Counted from the stretch's first letter, positions 8,945 through 19,325 are shown. The stretch is 64,000 nt of DNA from Mucilaginibacter yixingensis (GCF_041080815.1 NZ_CP160205.1:1984001-2048000), one strand, 5' to 3'. The notes: generated by a model not told the origin, from the sequence alone. Numbers and translations are program-made.

Positions 8945-9135
8945 GCACTCATAGAAGATGCCGCCACACCCTTTGTTGCAGAATTTCTATGGGTTCGGCT
9001 TGCGTTTCTCGTTTACTGCCGAAGATGACTTTTGTAACTTTAGTAATACAATTTACCCGCAGCAAGGCTTGTTGAGTATGACGAATATATCCGGTTGTCT
9101 TAGTTCATGTCCGTAGTGAAATGTAACTAAGTAAT

Positions 9136-10593
9136 ATGAGATATTTAAAAAAGAACCTAACAATTCGTACACCTCTAATCGTTATACTTTTTCTTTCTGT
9201 CCTGATAAGTAAGGGACAGGCTGAAAATATTTTGAAGGTTTATTCTGCGCCTGCTGGTGTAGCGCAGAATAAATCGTTTGCCATAAAGGTGAGAGTGCCG
9301 GGAGGCAAATGGCAGGATTTGCCGGTATATCTGATCAATGTTGATAAAGTCGTTGATGCCCGTCACGCAGAGCAAAACTCTTCAATGGCTTATTTTGATT
9401 TTTCAGGAACGGTAGAGGTTGCCGTTACCTATAATAAGGGGACGGTAGAGAGCGCCAGGATCAGGCCGCTTTCCTACAACATTCAACATCAGGTTGATCA
9501 CAAAACCGTGTTCTTCAAATTGAACAAGCCTGCTAATATCTCGGTAGAGATCAACGGCAATATTTTTGATAACCTGCATCTTTTCGCAAATCCATTAGAA
9601 GAGGTTGTCCCCGGCGCGCATGATCCTAACGTGATCTTTTTCGGCCCCGGTTATCACCAGATTGCCGGTGGACGGTTAGTGGTTCCCTCTGGTAAAACTG
9701 TTTATATTGCCGGTGGGGCGGTAGTTGACGGTCAAATCGTGATCCAAAACGTCACGGATGTAAAAGTATTGGGTAGGGGTATGTTAACACAGGAGCCCGG
9801 CAAAGGAGTGAAAATAGCCTGGTCGAAAAACGTGCTCATTGAGGGGATTTTTTGCGGTCAATGTTTTACAGGCGGCTCAGAAAACGTAACTATTAAAAAT
9901 ATAAAGTCGATCAGCTACTGGCAATGGGGAGACGGGATGAATGTGGTATCCAGCAACAATGTCCTGTTTGACGGCGTATTTAACCGGAATTCAGATGACT
10001 GCACAACTGTCTATGGATCCCGGGGACCATACAAAGGTGGTTGTAAGAACGTCGTTATGAAGAATTCTACTTTATGGGCGGATGTAGCTCATCCCATATT
10101 GATTGGTACGCACGGTAGCACCCCCAAACCAGTTATACTCGAAGACCTGACTTATGAAAACCTGGACATACTAGACCACATGGAGTTTCAATACGATTAC
10201 CAGGGATGCATGAGTTTAAATGCAGGCGACAGTAACCTGATCAGAAACGTTCGCTTTGAGAACATCCGCGTAGAGGATTTCAGGCACGGGCAACTGCTTA
10301 ACCTGCGCGTGTTCTTTAACAGCAAATACTGCACCTCGCCTGGTCGGGGAATAGAGAACGTGATCTTCAAAAACGTATCCTACAAAGGCAGTAACGCGCT
10401 TACCTCAATCATTGCTGGTTATGACGATCAAAGAACTATTAAAAATATAGTTTTTGATAATCTTCGCATTAATGGGCAACTTATAACCGATAAAATGCCC
10501 GGCAAACCCGGCTGGTACAAAACATCAGATATGGCTGGCTTTTTCGTGGGCGAACATGTATCAGGCATCTCCTTTGTTGAAAGCAAAGATTGA
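9136..10593 (+). CDS. GH28-like right-handed beta-helix glycosidase
   Basis: This 485-residue secreted protein has a signal peptide (about 1-29) and an N-terminal beta-sandwich (about 30-155). A parallel beta-helix follows, starting around GKTVYIAGGAVVDGQI. Within the helix, DGMNVVSSNNV and NSDDCTTVYG (about 285-290) supply acidic residues where GH28 enzymes carry theirs, and GTHG (about 325) replaces the usual GHG. The usual RIK is not obvious. The N-terminal domain plus helix also resembles GH49 dextranase-like proteins. It therefore probably cleaves a uronic-acid- or rhamnose-containing backbone or a related glycan, but the specificity is open. It lies 190 bp after the GH35 gene in the same direction. 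Confidence 0.8.
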   Translation: MRYLKKNLTIRTPLIVILFLSVLISKGQAENILKVYSAPAGVAQNKSFAIKVRVPGGKWQDLPVYLINVDKVVDARHAEQNSSMAYFDFSGTVEVAVTYNKGTVESARIRPLSYNIQHQVDHKTVFFKLNKPANISVEINGNIFDNLHLFANPLEEVVPGAHDPNVIFFGPGYHQIAGGRLVVPSGKTVYIAGGAVVDGQIVIQNVTDVKVLGRGMLTQEPGKGVKIAWSKNVLIEGIFCGQCFTGGSENVTIKNIKSISYWQWGDGMNVVSSNNVLFDGVFNRNSDDCTTVYGSRGPYKGGCKNVVMKNSTLWADVAHPILIGTHGSTPKPVILEDLTYENLDILDHMEFQYDYQGCMSLNAGDSNLIRNVRFENIRVEDFRHGQLLNLRVFFNSKYCTSPGRGIENVIFKNVSYKGSNALTSIIAGYDDQRTIKNIVFDNLRINGQLITDKMPGKPGWYKTSDMAGFFVGEHVSGISFVESKD

Positions 10594-10610
10594 TTTCTCC
10601 CCTTCACCCA

Positions 10611-10648
10611 AAGAAAAGCCTCGCTGTTTAGTCAGCGAGGCTTTTCTT
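10611..10648. terminator. Bidirectional terminator, 16-bp perfect stem
   Basis: AAGAAAAGCCTCGCTG (10611-10626) and its exact complement (10633-10648) enclose a 6-nt loop, with A-rich and T-rich flanks. It sits between convergent genes and can end both transcripts. Confidence 0.9.
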
Positions 10649-10664
10649 TTTGAGCGGTTTGCCA

Positions 10665-11660
10665 TTAAGGTTCTAAATCCACGTAAGTAGGGGTATCCCT
10701 GTCGCACACAATCTTTCCATCCTCATACTTCAACTCCACCACCTGAATGCTCGACCGTTGCTGCTGGTAACGGCTTCCTTTGATCCTGATACCCGGATGT
10801 ACAAAATAATAAAGATATGCCCGTCCGTTAGCGCTGATGCGTACATCACAATGGCCGCCTTTAACGCCATCGTCGGCACCCTTGCCCGCTCCGGCTAACA
10901 GATTGCCGCCCTCCTGCCGGGTCCAGGTCTTCAGATCTGCGGATGAGTAAACCGCCAGACCCTCCCAAACATCGGTAATCATCCAATACTGATTTAACCA
11001 TTTGAAAGTCTTGGGACCTTCTCCCCGTTGGTCGTCTATGACCTTGCTGCCGTCAGTCCAATGGTAAAGGTCAGGACTATCCGCATAATAGATAGATTTC
11101 TTATCTGCTTCGTTATTATACCACATGCGCCAGGTGCCGTCCGGGAGCTGTAAAACGCAGGGGTCAATTACTTTATCATTAACCAGATGCAAGGTCGATT
11201 CAAATTTCCAGTCCGTCAGATTTTTGCTGGTCAAATGAATAATATTACGCGGATGATGCCAATCGGCAAATACGCCCGGAACATAGGTTAGGTACATATG
11301 ATATAAACCTTTGTGCTCGATGATCTCAGGCGCCCAGTAAGTATATCCGGAATCGGGCTTATAATTAATCTTCGCAGTGCCCAGGTACTTCCATCCAGCA
11401 CCATCGGCAGATGTAGCAATGCCAATATCGGTACCATGCACCCATGATACCCCAAAATCTGTGGTATCAGTTGCACGGCGATTGGTATAAAACATAAACC
11501 ATTGCTTTTTTGTCCGGTTCCAGATCAGCGTTGGGTCGGCCGCGCCGTTAAAAACCGGATCGCGGTAAACAGGTTTGGGTGCGAGGGTGCCCGTGGTAGA
11601 TTGCGCAAAAGCAGGGCATGTCATAAACAGTAGCGCAATTAAATAAATGTGTTTCTTCAC
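10665..11660 (-). CDS. Secreted five-bladed propeller glycosidase, GH43/GH117-like
   Basis: From the GTG at 11660 the protein has 331 residues and begins VKKHIYLIALLFMTCPAFAQ, a clean signal peptide. An in-frame ATG at 11711 would add 17 residues that spoil it. The repeating blades are visible: NGAADPTLIWNRTKKQWFMFY, YTYWAPEIIEHKGLYHMYL, VIDPCVLQLPDGTWRMWYN and EGPKTFKWLNQYWMI. The Asp of ADPT, the Glu of APEI and the Asp/Glu of later blades match the acid positions of GH43, GH117 and related propellers. The likely action is exo-cleavage of arabinose-, galactose- or xylose-type linkages. It runs opposite to the plus-strand enzymes. Confidence 0.82.
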   Translation of the reverse strand: MKKHIYLIALLFMTCPAFAQSTTGTLAPKPVYRDPVFNGAADPTLIWNRTKKQWFMFYTNRRATDTTDFGVSWVHGTDIGIATSADGAGWKYLGTAKINYKPDSGYTYWAPEIIEHKGLYHMYLTYVPGVFADWHHPRNIIHLTSKNLTDWKFESTLHLVNDKVIDPCVLQLPDGTWRMWYNNEADKKSIYYADSPDLYHWTDGSKVIDDQRGEGPKTFKWLNQYWMITDVWEGLAVYSSADLKTWTRQEGGNLLAGAGKGADDGVKGGHCDVRISANGRAYLYYFVHPGIRIKGSRYQQQRSSIQVVELKYEDGKIVCDRDTPTYVDLEP

Positions 11661-11928
11661 TTTTAGCTTTAATAAATTGGATTGGTAATTTGAATGATTG
11701 ATAAACAGCACAAGTTAAAATGAATCTGTCGACGCTAACGGGTTCAAAATCGTCCATTCAGGGGCATAAATTCAGCATAGTCAACCAAAGCATTTTTGCG
11801 CTTAATTGATTTAAACGATCTTACGGTTTTTGATAAGTAATTTGAGTATGGTTTACGGTTTCTGCTGTCTAAGTTAAATAGCCAGCTTTGGTAAGCGCGC
11901 TATCAATAGATTTATAAACAAATACAAA

Positions 11929-14373
11929 ATGATTAAACGGTTTATCCTGATTCTGATCTGCGGATTTTTATTTGCCCCTAATTTGTATGCCCAACAATAT
12001 CCAAAGGCCATTATGCCGGGAGACTACCCCGATCCCTCCATTATGCGCGAGGGGAAAGATTATTACATGACGCATTCTCCTTTTTACTATGCGCCCGGAT
12101 TTTTGATTTGGCACTCGCAGGATCTGATGAACTGGGAACCGCTGGTAAGGGTTATGCCCGATTACCAGGGTTCTGCCATGGCTCCGGATCTGCTGAAATA
12201 TAAAGGCAGATATTACATCTATTACCCCGCTGCAGAAACCATATGGGTAATCTGGGCTGATAACATTAAAGGCCGATGGAGTAAGCCGGTAGACCTGAAA
12301 ATAAAGGGCATTGACCCCGGACACATTGTTGGTGAGGACGGCAAAAGATACCTGTATACAAACGAAGGCGACTACATCCAACTAACCGATGACGGACTGG
12401 CTACCGTTGGCGAAATAAAGAAAGTATACGATGGCTGGAACTACCCGTCAAAATGGGTGGTAGAGTGCAAATGTTTGGAATCGCCTAAATTGATACATAA
12501 AGACGGCTACTTCTACCTTACCTCTGCCGAGGGTGGTACTGCTGGGCCGGCTACCAGTCACATGGCCATAGTAGCACGTTCTAAGAGCATATTTGGCCCA
12601 TGGGAAAACTCGCCCTACAATCCGCTGGTACATACTTACAGCGATACCGATAACTGGTGGTCTAAAGGCCATGGAACCTTAATTGATGATATTAACGGCA
12701 ACTGGTGGATCATTTATCATGCTTATGCCAAAGGTTATCATACCTTAGGGCGGCAAACATTAATTGAGCCGATAGAATGGACCAGTGATGGCTGGCCAAA
12801 GCTTAAACAAATGGCAACTCCCATCGTCCCCGAGCAAAACATAAAAAACGGGATGCCCCTTTCTGATGATTTTGACCACAACAACCTTGGCCTTCAATGG
12901 ACCTTCTGGAAAGAGAATGCACTGAAAAACATCACAATTGCCAACCAAAGTTTAACAGTAGCAGCCAAAGGCAGCAGTCCCGCCAATGCACGATTGTTAT
13001 TGGTAACCGCCACTGATAAAAACTACGAAACACAGGTAGCTATAAATGCAGGCAAAAGCAACACCGCCGGACTGATGCTGTTTTATAATGAAAAGGCTTA
13101 TGCCGGTGTGGTATCTGACGGCAATAGATTTACCATCTACAAAAACGCTGATGAGCAATTGAAGTTACCTAATAAATTCGGCAAGCAGTTTTTCCTTAAG
13201 ATCCATAACCATGGCAATACCTGTAATTTCTTTGCCAGTAAGGATGGCAATAATTGGCAACTGTTGGCAGAGAACATTAATGTGGCGGATATGAATCACA
13301 ATAAGTATCACGGATTTTATGCGTTACGGATTGGACTGATGTCTGCGGGAAAAGGGCAGGCCAGGTTTAAGCAATTTCGCTACAAAAATGCTGTTCCAAA
13401 AGAATCGGATATGAGCGCCTACTTGATGGTTTTCCATAAGGATGAAACGCATGGCTTATACATGGCCGTAAGTAAAGATGGCTACTCGTTTACCGATGTT
13501 AACAATGGTAAGCCAGTCATCGCCGGTGATACTATTGCCGACCAGAAGGGTATCAGAGACCCCCACATTTATCGCGGACCTGATGGCGCATTTTATCTGG
13601 CGATGACAGATCTGCACGTTTTTGCCAAACGTGATGGCCTGCGCGAAACAGAATGGGAGCGTGATGCAAAGATTTACGGCTGGGGCAACAACCGTGGCCT
13701 GGTACTCATGAAATCATGGGACTTGATTAATTGGAGCCGTACCAACATCCGGTTCAATGAACTATCGGCAGAGTTTAACGAAATAGGTTGTGCATGGGCA
13801 CCCGAAACCATTTATGACGAGGCGAAAGGCAAGTTAATGATCTATTATACCATGCGCTTCAGAAACGAGGCCAACAAGCTTTATTACGTATATGTAAATG
13901 ATGATTATAATCGCCTGGAATCGGTCCCACAACTGTTATTTCAATATCCTGATGAGAAGATTACCGCTATTGATGGCGATCTGACCAAAGTGGGCGACAA
14001 ATATCATCTGTTTTATGTGGCACATGATGGCATGGCTGGCATCAAACAAGCCGTATCAGATCAAGTCAATGGCAACTTTAATTATGATGCCCGTTGGTAT
14101 GATTTTGAACCCAAAGCCTGCGAAGCGCCAACCGTGTGGAAACGCATCGGGGAAAATAAGTGGGTGCTGATGTATGATGTATACAGCATTACTCCAAACA
14201 ATTTCGGTTTTACAGAAACATCAGACTTTGTTAACTTTAAAGACCTTGGACACTTTAATGATGGCGTTATGAAAGCAACAAACTTTTCTTCGCCCAAACA
14301 TGGAGCCGTTGTTCATCTGACTAGTGAAGAAGCAGATGCGCTGATCAACTATTGGGCAAATAAGAAAAAATAG
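11929..14373 (+). CDS. Double GH43 enzyme (GH43 - beta-sandwich - GH43)
   Basis: This 814-residue protein has a signal peptide ending near NLYAQ. The first propeller (about 25-310) has the GH43 start GDYPDPSIM with base Asp35, DPGHIVGEDG, and an ESPKLI acid candidate. A GH43 C-terminal beta-sandwich follows (about 315-485, GLQWTFWKENALKN...). A second complete propeller (about 490-814) shows GIRDPHIYRGPDG with Asp544, CAWAPETIYDE and CEAPTVWKR. GH43 enzymes are exo- or endo-acting on arabinan, xylan or galactan. Two catalytic-looking modules in one chain suggest cooperative removal of different side groups. It starts 270 bp after the divergent propeller gene and is followed 41 bp later by the GH51 fusion, probably as one transcript. 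Confidence 0.9.
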   Translation: MIKRFILILICGFLFAPNLYAQQYPKAIMPGDYPDPSIMREGKDYYMTHSPFYYAPGFLIWHSQDLMNWEPLVRVMPDYQGSAMAPDLLKYKGRYYIYYPAAETIWVIWADNIKGRWSKPVDLKIKGIDPGHIVGEDGKRYLYTNEGDYIQLTDDGLATVGEIKKVYDGWNYPSKWVVECKCLESPKLIHKDGYFYLTSAEGGTAGPATSHMAIVARSKSIFGPWENSPYNPLVHTYSDTDNWWSKGHGTLIDDINGNWWIIYHAYAKGYHTLGRQTLIEPIEWTSDGWPKLKQMATPIVPEQNIKNGMPLSDDFDHNNLGLQWTFWKENALKNITIANQSLTVAAKGSSPANARLLLVTATDKNYETQVAINAGKSNTAGLMLFYNEKAYAGVVSDGNRFTIYKNADEQLKLPNKFGKQFFLKIHNHGNTCNFFASKDGNNWQLLAENINVADMNHNKYHGFYALRIGLMSAGKGQARFKQFRYKNAVPKESDMSAYLMVFHKDETHGLYMAVSKDGYSFTDVNNGKPVIAGDTIADQKGIRDPHIYRGPDGAFYLAMTDLHVFAKRDGLRETEWERDAKIYGWGNNRGLVLMKSWDLINWSRTNIRFNELSAEFNEIGCAWAPETIYDEAKGKLMIYYTMRFRNEANKLYYVYVNDDYNRLESVPQLLFQYPDEKITAIDGDLTKVGDKYHLFYVAHDGMAGIKQAVSDQVNGNFNYDARWYDFEPKACEAPTVWKRIGENKWVLMYDVYSITPNNFGFTETSDFVNFKDLGHFNDGVMKATNFSSPKHGAVVHLTSEEADALINYWANKKK

Positions 14374-14414
14374 ACGGCACAAAACACCATAATCATCCTA
14401 ATCAATTCTTTCAG

Positions 14415-16997
14415 ATGTATAAAAAGCTTTTTTTAGCCATAGGTTGTATGGCTGCCCTTTGTCAGTCTTCTATAGCGGCCAATAAACAACAGGATTCTGT
14501 TTATCTGTTTTCTTATACCACCAGTTCGAATCTTTCACGCGGAGGACTACATTTCGCCTGGAGCCGAGATAAGCAGAACTGGAGGTCGATCGGCCAGGAA
14601 TTTGGATTTTTGCGTTGTGATTACGGAAACTGGGGGACGCAGAAGAAAATGTTCAGCCCTTCTTTATTGTTAGGACCTGATGACTTTTGGCATTGTGTAT
14701 GGAGCGTAAACGAGACCGACAAAGTATTTGCGCACGCCGCGTCAGCCGACCTGATTGATTGGGGACGTCAGAACTTCCCGAAAATAAACAGTGGCGATGC
14801 TTGCCTGGAGCCGTTGTTGGCCTATAATAAACAAACTAAACTTTATTCCGTATTTTATCATGATAGCGACAACAAATATTTTGTAGTTACTTCTGCTGAT
14901 TTAAAAAAGTTCAGTCCGACGAAGTCCATTCCAGCTTCACAATATCGCGATACAAGGGAATCAGTTTTAGTTGATGGGGAGCAACAAACCGGGCAGGTAA
15001 AAAAGGTAGCCTGGAGTGTGGTTGAAAAACTGCAACATTATTATGAGGCCAAGCAATTTAAAGGAACAGAGAACAAAGAAACCATAGCTAAGGATGCCGA
15101 AACCTATAAAACCCTGAAACCTTTAACTGCAACCATCAACCTTCAGCCTCAAAACACCAAATCTATTAGTGATATGCTGATTGGTATCTTTTTTGAAGAC
15201 CTGAACTACGCTGCCGACGGCGGCCTGTATGCCGAGATGGTGCAAAACCGTGATTTTGAGTATAAACCTACAGACAAACTCACGCTTGATAAAAACTGGA
15301 ATCCTTCTTATGCCTGGAAGTTATCTGGAGAAAATGCCAGCTTTACTATCGACAGCATTAAGCCTATCCACCCCAACAATCCGCATTACGCTCTATTGAA
15401 CACTACTGCCGCTGGCGCGGCTTTGGTTAACGAGGGATATGATGGCTTCAACATCAAAAAAGGAGATAGATACAAACTGTCTTTATTTGCCAAACTATTG
15501 AAAGGTGCAGGTGACATCAGCGTAAGCCTGCTCAGCGAAAAGAATGAAGTATTGGCGCAAACAGACCTTTCTGTTAGTGGCAGCAACTGGCAAAACCTCA
15601 AGGCTGTGCTTGTTCCGTCAGCAGACAATGAACACGCTGTATTGCAAATCAAACCAAAACATCCCGGTTCAATTGCGTTCGATTTGGTTTCGTTGTTTCC
15701 GGAAAGCACCTTTAAAGGTCGGCCTAACGGCCTGCGGGCAGATCTGGCACAGACGATTGCCGACATCCATCCCCGATTTATGCGTTTCCCCGGAGGGTGC
15801 CTAGCTCATGGCGATGGGTTAGCCAATATGTACCGTTGGAAAAATTCTATCGGTCCGCTGGAAAGCCGCCTACCACAACGTAACATCTGGAACTACCACC
15901 AAACCGTTGGCTTGGGCTATTACGAGTATTTCCAGTTCTGCGAGGATATTGGCGCTGCGCCGGTTCCGGTTATTGCTGCTGCGGTTCCCTGCCAAAACTC
16001 AGCAGTAGGAGGGGCGGGACAGCAAGGCGGGCTGCCCATGACAGAGATGGGCGCCTACATCCAGGATATTTTAGATCTGATTGAATATGCCAACGGCCCT
16101 GCCACCAGCAAGTGGGGAAAAGTGCGGGCCGATGAAGGGCACCCACAGCCATTTCATTTAAAATACTTAGGCATTGGCAATGAAGACCTGATTAGCGATG
16201 TATTTGAGGAACGCTTTACGATGATCTACAATGCCATTAAGAAAGTTCACCCTGAAATAGAGGTTATCGGCACCGTTGGGCCAGCTGCTGAGGGAACCGA
16301 TTATGAGCAGGGATGGCAATTGGCCAATAAACTCAAAGTACCAATTGTAGACGAGCACTACTATCAGCCGCCCGGTTGGTTTATCAATAACCAGGATTTT
16401 TATGATGGCTATGACCGCAAAGCGTCAAAAGTGTATCTGGGCGAGTATGCAGCCCATGTGCCCGGCCGTAAAAGCAATGTGGAGAGTGCCCTGACTGAAG
16501 CATTGTACCTAACCAATTTGGAACGAAATGCAGATGTGGTTAAAATGGCATCTTACGCTCCTCTGCTGGCCAAAGAAAATCACACACAATGGACACCGGA
16601 TCTGATTTACTTTAATAACCGCGAAGTCAAACCAACGGTAAATTATTACGTACAGCAACTATTTGGCGAGAACAGCGGCAACAGCTACGTGCCAAACAGC
16701 TTCGAAGTTTCTGACAATACCGATAACGTACGCAAGCGCATTGCCTGCTCGGTTGTAAGAGACGGCGCATCTGGCGACCTGATCATTAAGATCATTAACC
16801 TGTTACCGATATCAGTTAAAAGCGCTTTCAATTGGAACGGACTGGCAATACCAAAGGGCAAACTAACGCAAACCACCTTAACGGGCTCGCCAACCAGCGA
16901 AACCGCCAGACCAGCAGTAAAAACTGTTGATGATAAAGCTGGCAACCTGGATCTGCCTGCGTACTCGCTAACCGTATTAAGGTATCAGCAGTTATAA
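14415..16997 (+). CDS. GH51 alpha-L-arabinofuranosidase with N-terminal half-propeller
   Basis: This 860-residue protein has a signal peptide (about 1-22). Residues about 25-185 read as two or three GH43-like propeller blades (LHFAWSRDKQNWRSIG, KMFSPSLLLGPDDFWHCVW, DACLEPLLAYNKQTKLYSVFY). From about 240 there is a GH51 enzyme: FFEDLNYAADGGLYAEM, a carbohydrate-binding-like sandwich, FMRFPGGCLAHGDG, acid/base Glu590 in GIGNEDLI and nucleophile Glu677 in YLGEYAAH, then the C-terminal sandwich. GH51 enzymes release terminal alpha-L-arabinofuranose. The propeller part is about half normal length and is probably a binding or structural module. It lies 41 bp after the double GH43 gene and ends before a terminator. 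Confidence 0.92.
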   Translation: MYKKLFLAIGCMAALCQSSIAANKQQDSVYLFSYTTSSNLSRGGLHFAWSRDKQNWRSIGQEFGFLRCDYGNWGTQKKMFSPSLLLGPDDFWHCVWSVNETDKVFAHAASADLIDWGRQNFPKINSGDACLEPLLAYNKQTKLYSVFYHDSDNKYFVVTSADLKKFSPTKSIPASQYRDTRESVLVDGEQQTGQVKKVAWSVVEKLQHYYEAKQFKGTENKETIAKDAETYKTLKPLTATINLQPQNTKSISDMLIGIFFEDLNYAADGGLYAEMVQNRDFEYKPTDKLTLDKNWNPSYAWKLSGENASFTIDSIKPIHPNNPHYALLNTTAAGAALVNEGYDGFNIKKGDRYKLSLFAKLLKGAGDISVSLLSEKNEVLAQTDLSVSGSNWQNLKAVLVPSADNEHAVLQIKPKHPGSIAFDLVSLFPESTFKGRPNGLRADLAQTIADIHPRFMRFPGGCLAHGDGLANMYRWKNSIGPLESRLPQRNIWNYHQTVGLGYYEYFQFCEDIGAAPVPVIAAAVPCQNSAVGGAGQQGGLPMTEMGAYIQDILDLIEYANGPATSKWGKVRADEGHPQPFHLKYLGIGNEDLISDVFEERFTMIYNAIKKVHPEIEVIGTVGPAAEGTDYEQGWQLANKLKVPIVDEHYYQPPGWFINNQDFYDGYDRKASKVYLGEYAAHVPGRKSNVESALTEALYLTNLERNADVVKMASYAPLLAKENHTQWTPDLIYFNNREVKPTVNYYVQQLFGENSGNSYVPNSFEVSDNTDNVRKRIACSVVRDGASGDLIIKIINLLPISVKSAFNWNGLAIPKGKLTQTTLTGSPTSETARPAVKTVDDKAGNLDLPAYSLTVLRYQQL

Positions 16998-17020
16998 AGA
17001 TCTGTTAACTAGGTTTTTTC

Positions 17021-17054
17021 AACCCGGTCTGCATCAAATCAGACCGGGTTTTTT
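17021..17054 (+). terminator. Terminator after GH51 gene
   Basis: AACCCGGTCTG (17021-17031) and its exact complement (17040-17050) enclose an 8-nt loop and run into TTTT, 24 bp after the GH51 stop codon. Confidence 0.88.
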
Positions 17055-17132
17055 ATTGCCCATGTTTCACCGTTCTTCATAGAATGAGTATGTTCATCTA
17101 AAAAACTTGTCATTAGGAAAAAACACCAAAAC

Positions 17133-19283
17133 ATGTTAATCTTCCGAAGATCGATTAAAGTATTAATTGCCCTGCTGCCAATATGCAGCTTTTGCCGGGG
17201 ACAAAACCAGGTATCCAACTGGCATGAAGTGCAACCCGGCATCTGGTCTGCCATAATTGGAAAGCCAGACAGCATTGATTTTTTAAAAGCATCAGGCGCA
17301 AAACCACAAACCGCGGCGTTGAAAACAATGCCTGCCGCCGCGTTTCCGCTGGACAAATCGCAGATTATGGCCGAAACACGCGATGGCCGCACCTACCTCA
17401 AGTTTCCATTGCAACCAGATGAAAAACTGTTTGGGCTGGGCCTCAACTTTAAACGCACCCAAATCAGGGGCAACGTCTATCGCCTGCACATAGAACATTA
17501 CAATGGGATTGATGACGGCACCACGCATGCACCAGTACCGTTTTATGTTTCATCTAAAGGTTATGGCGTTTTTATTAATGCCGCCAGGTATATTGATGTA
17601 TGGGCGGGTACTTCGGTTAGGCGTGATAGTAAAACCCAGCCGCAAGCCATTGACATGAATACTAATAAGAAAAACTGGGTAACCGTGCCCTCTGGCGATA
17701 ATGTGGAGATGATGGTACCGGCCCAGGGCGTGGAGGTATACGTAGTAGGCGGCCCTACCATTATGGATGCTGTTAGCCGTTATAACCTGCTGCAGGGCGG
17801 TGGCTGTCTTCCACCAAAATGGGGACTTGGTTTTTGGGACCGTACGCCATCCTTGTACACCCAAGACCAGGTAGCTGCCGAGGTTGCTGAATTTAAAAAG
17901 CGCGATTTCCCGGTCTCGGTTATCGGCCTCGAACCTGGCTGGCAAAGCCGTGCTTACCCTTGTACCTATGCCTGGGATAGCACACGTTTTCCGCAACCCG
18001 CAAAGTTTGTGCAAGCCTTGGCTGCATCAAACATCAAAGTAAACTTATGGCTGCATGCCTGGGTTTCGCCACAATCGGCCATATATAAAAGTCTGGAGCC
18101 CTTGTCTGGCGATCATACCATATGGGCCGGCCTCGCGCCCGATTTTACGCTTAAAAGCACCACCGGTGTTATTAGCAATTATTTCAGAAAAACCCATCTG
18201 GACATAGGCATAAGCGGTTATAAGATGGACGAAAACGATGGTAACGTAAATGAAGGATGGTACTACCCGGATATGACGCATTTCCCCTCAGGCACCACCG
18301 GCGACCAGATGCACCAGCTATACGGCATGTTGATGCAAAAATTTACTACAACGATGTTCCGCGAGCGGAACCAGCGTACCTATGGTTTGGTGCGGGCCTC
18401 CAACGCCGGGGCTGCATCCTTCCCTTATGTGTTGTATGATGATTATTATAGTCATCCAGATTTTATAACGGCGCTGATCAACAGTTCATTCTCCGGCATA
18501 TTGTGGACACCCGAAGCCAGAAGCTCAAAAGACGCCGAGGATTGGGTGCGCAGGATGCAGGCGGTTTGTTTCTCGCCGCTGGCCATGCTCAATGCCTGGT
18601 CGTCCGGAGCCAAGCCATGGTCATTTGATACCGTTAATAAGGAAGTTGCCGATGTTATTAAACTACGCATGCAACTGCTCCCTTACTTTTATACCACCTT
18701 TGCTGATTATGCGTTTAAAGGCGTGCCTCCGGTTAGGTCGCTCAATTTGCTGCCCGAGTTTTCAGTTAAAGAGGAAGTTAACAACAAGAAAGATTCGTTA
18801 TATAACGCCTTTGTATCTAAGGATATCAAGAACGAGTTTATGGTTGGCGATAATCTGCTGGTTGTCCCCATTTTTGCCGGTGAAAAATCGCGCGACGTGG
18901 TGCTGCCCAAGGGCAACTGGTATGATTTTTACACGGGCCATTATGCGGGTAATGGCGAAGTGATCAGCATCGAACCTACCTTAGATAAAATTCCGCTTTA
19001 TGTAAAAGACGGTGGCGTAATACCTATGATACCTGTACGTAACCAGGTTACAGACGAGAAACTGCCGGTAGAACTCCGTTACTACGGCCACCAGCCATCA
19101 AGTTTTGAACTGTATGACGATGACGGCAAAACTTTCGACTATGAAAAGGGCAAGTATGTGCGAATCAGCCTCATTACCACGAAGAAGGGAAATAAGCTGC
19201 TGCACTCAACAGTAATTCCACGCGGGCAAAAAAGCTGGTCATTTACTAGTTTTAAATGGCGTGATATGACGGAAGAGAAGTAA
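17133..19283 (+). CDS. GH31 family glycosidase
   Basis: This 716-residue protein begins with a hydrophobic export signal (about 1-23). An N-terminal beta-sandwich (LFGLGLNFKRTQIRGNVY) precedes a TIM barrel with PPKWGLGFWDR, and the nucleophile is Asp366 in GYKMDENDG. GILWTPEARS follows, then the usual C-terminal sandwiches (LYVKDGGVIPMIP, ELYDDDGKTFDYEKG). GH31 covers alpha-glucosidases, alpha-xylosidases and alpha-galactosidases. The nucleophile block differs from the common WxDMNE form, so I cannot choose a substrate. In this setting removal of alpha-xylose or alpha-galactose caps is plausible. It has its own leader after the upstream terminator and ends at the bidirectional terminator. Confidence 0.9.
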   Translation: MLIFRRSIKVLIALLPICSFCRGQNQVSNWHEVQPGIWSAIIGKPDSIDFLKASGAKPQTAALKTMPAAAFPLDKSQIMAETRDGRTYLKFPLQPDEKLFGLGLNFKRTQIRGNVYRLHIEHYNGIDDGTTHAPVPFYVSSKGYGVFINAARYIDVWAGTSVRRDSKTQPQAIDMNTNKKNWVTVPSGDNVEMMVPAQGVEVYVVGGPTIMDAVSRYNLLQGGGCLPPKWGLGFWDRTPSLYTQDQVAAEVAEFKKRDFPVSVIGLEPGWQSRAYPCTYAWDSTRFPQPAKFVQALAASNIKVNLWLHAWVSPQSAIYKSLEPLSGDHTIWAGLAPDFTLKSTTGVISNYFRKTHLDIGISGYKMDENDGNVNEGWYYPDMTHFPSGTTGDQMHQLYGMLMQKFTTTMFRERNQRTYGLVRASNAGAASFPYVLYDDYYSHPDFITALINSSFSGILWTPEARSSKDAEDWVRRMQAVCFSPLAMLNAWSSGAKPWSFDTVNKEVADVIKLRMQLLPYFYTTFADYAFKGVPPVRSLNLLPEFSVKEEVNNKKDSLYNAFVSKDIKNEFMVGDNLLVVPIFAGEKSRDVVLPKGNWYDFYTGHYAGNGEVISIEPTLDKIPLYVKDGGVIPMIPVRNQVTDEKLPVELRYYGHQPSSFELYDDDGKTFDYEKGKYVRISLITTKKGNKLLHSTVIPRGQKSWSFTSFKWRDMTEEK

Positions 19284-19325
19284 GGCAAATTAACCATCAA
19301 CATTATTAAATCCTTCTAAAACAAA

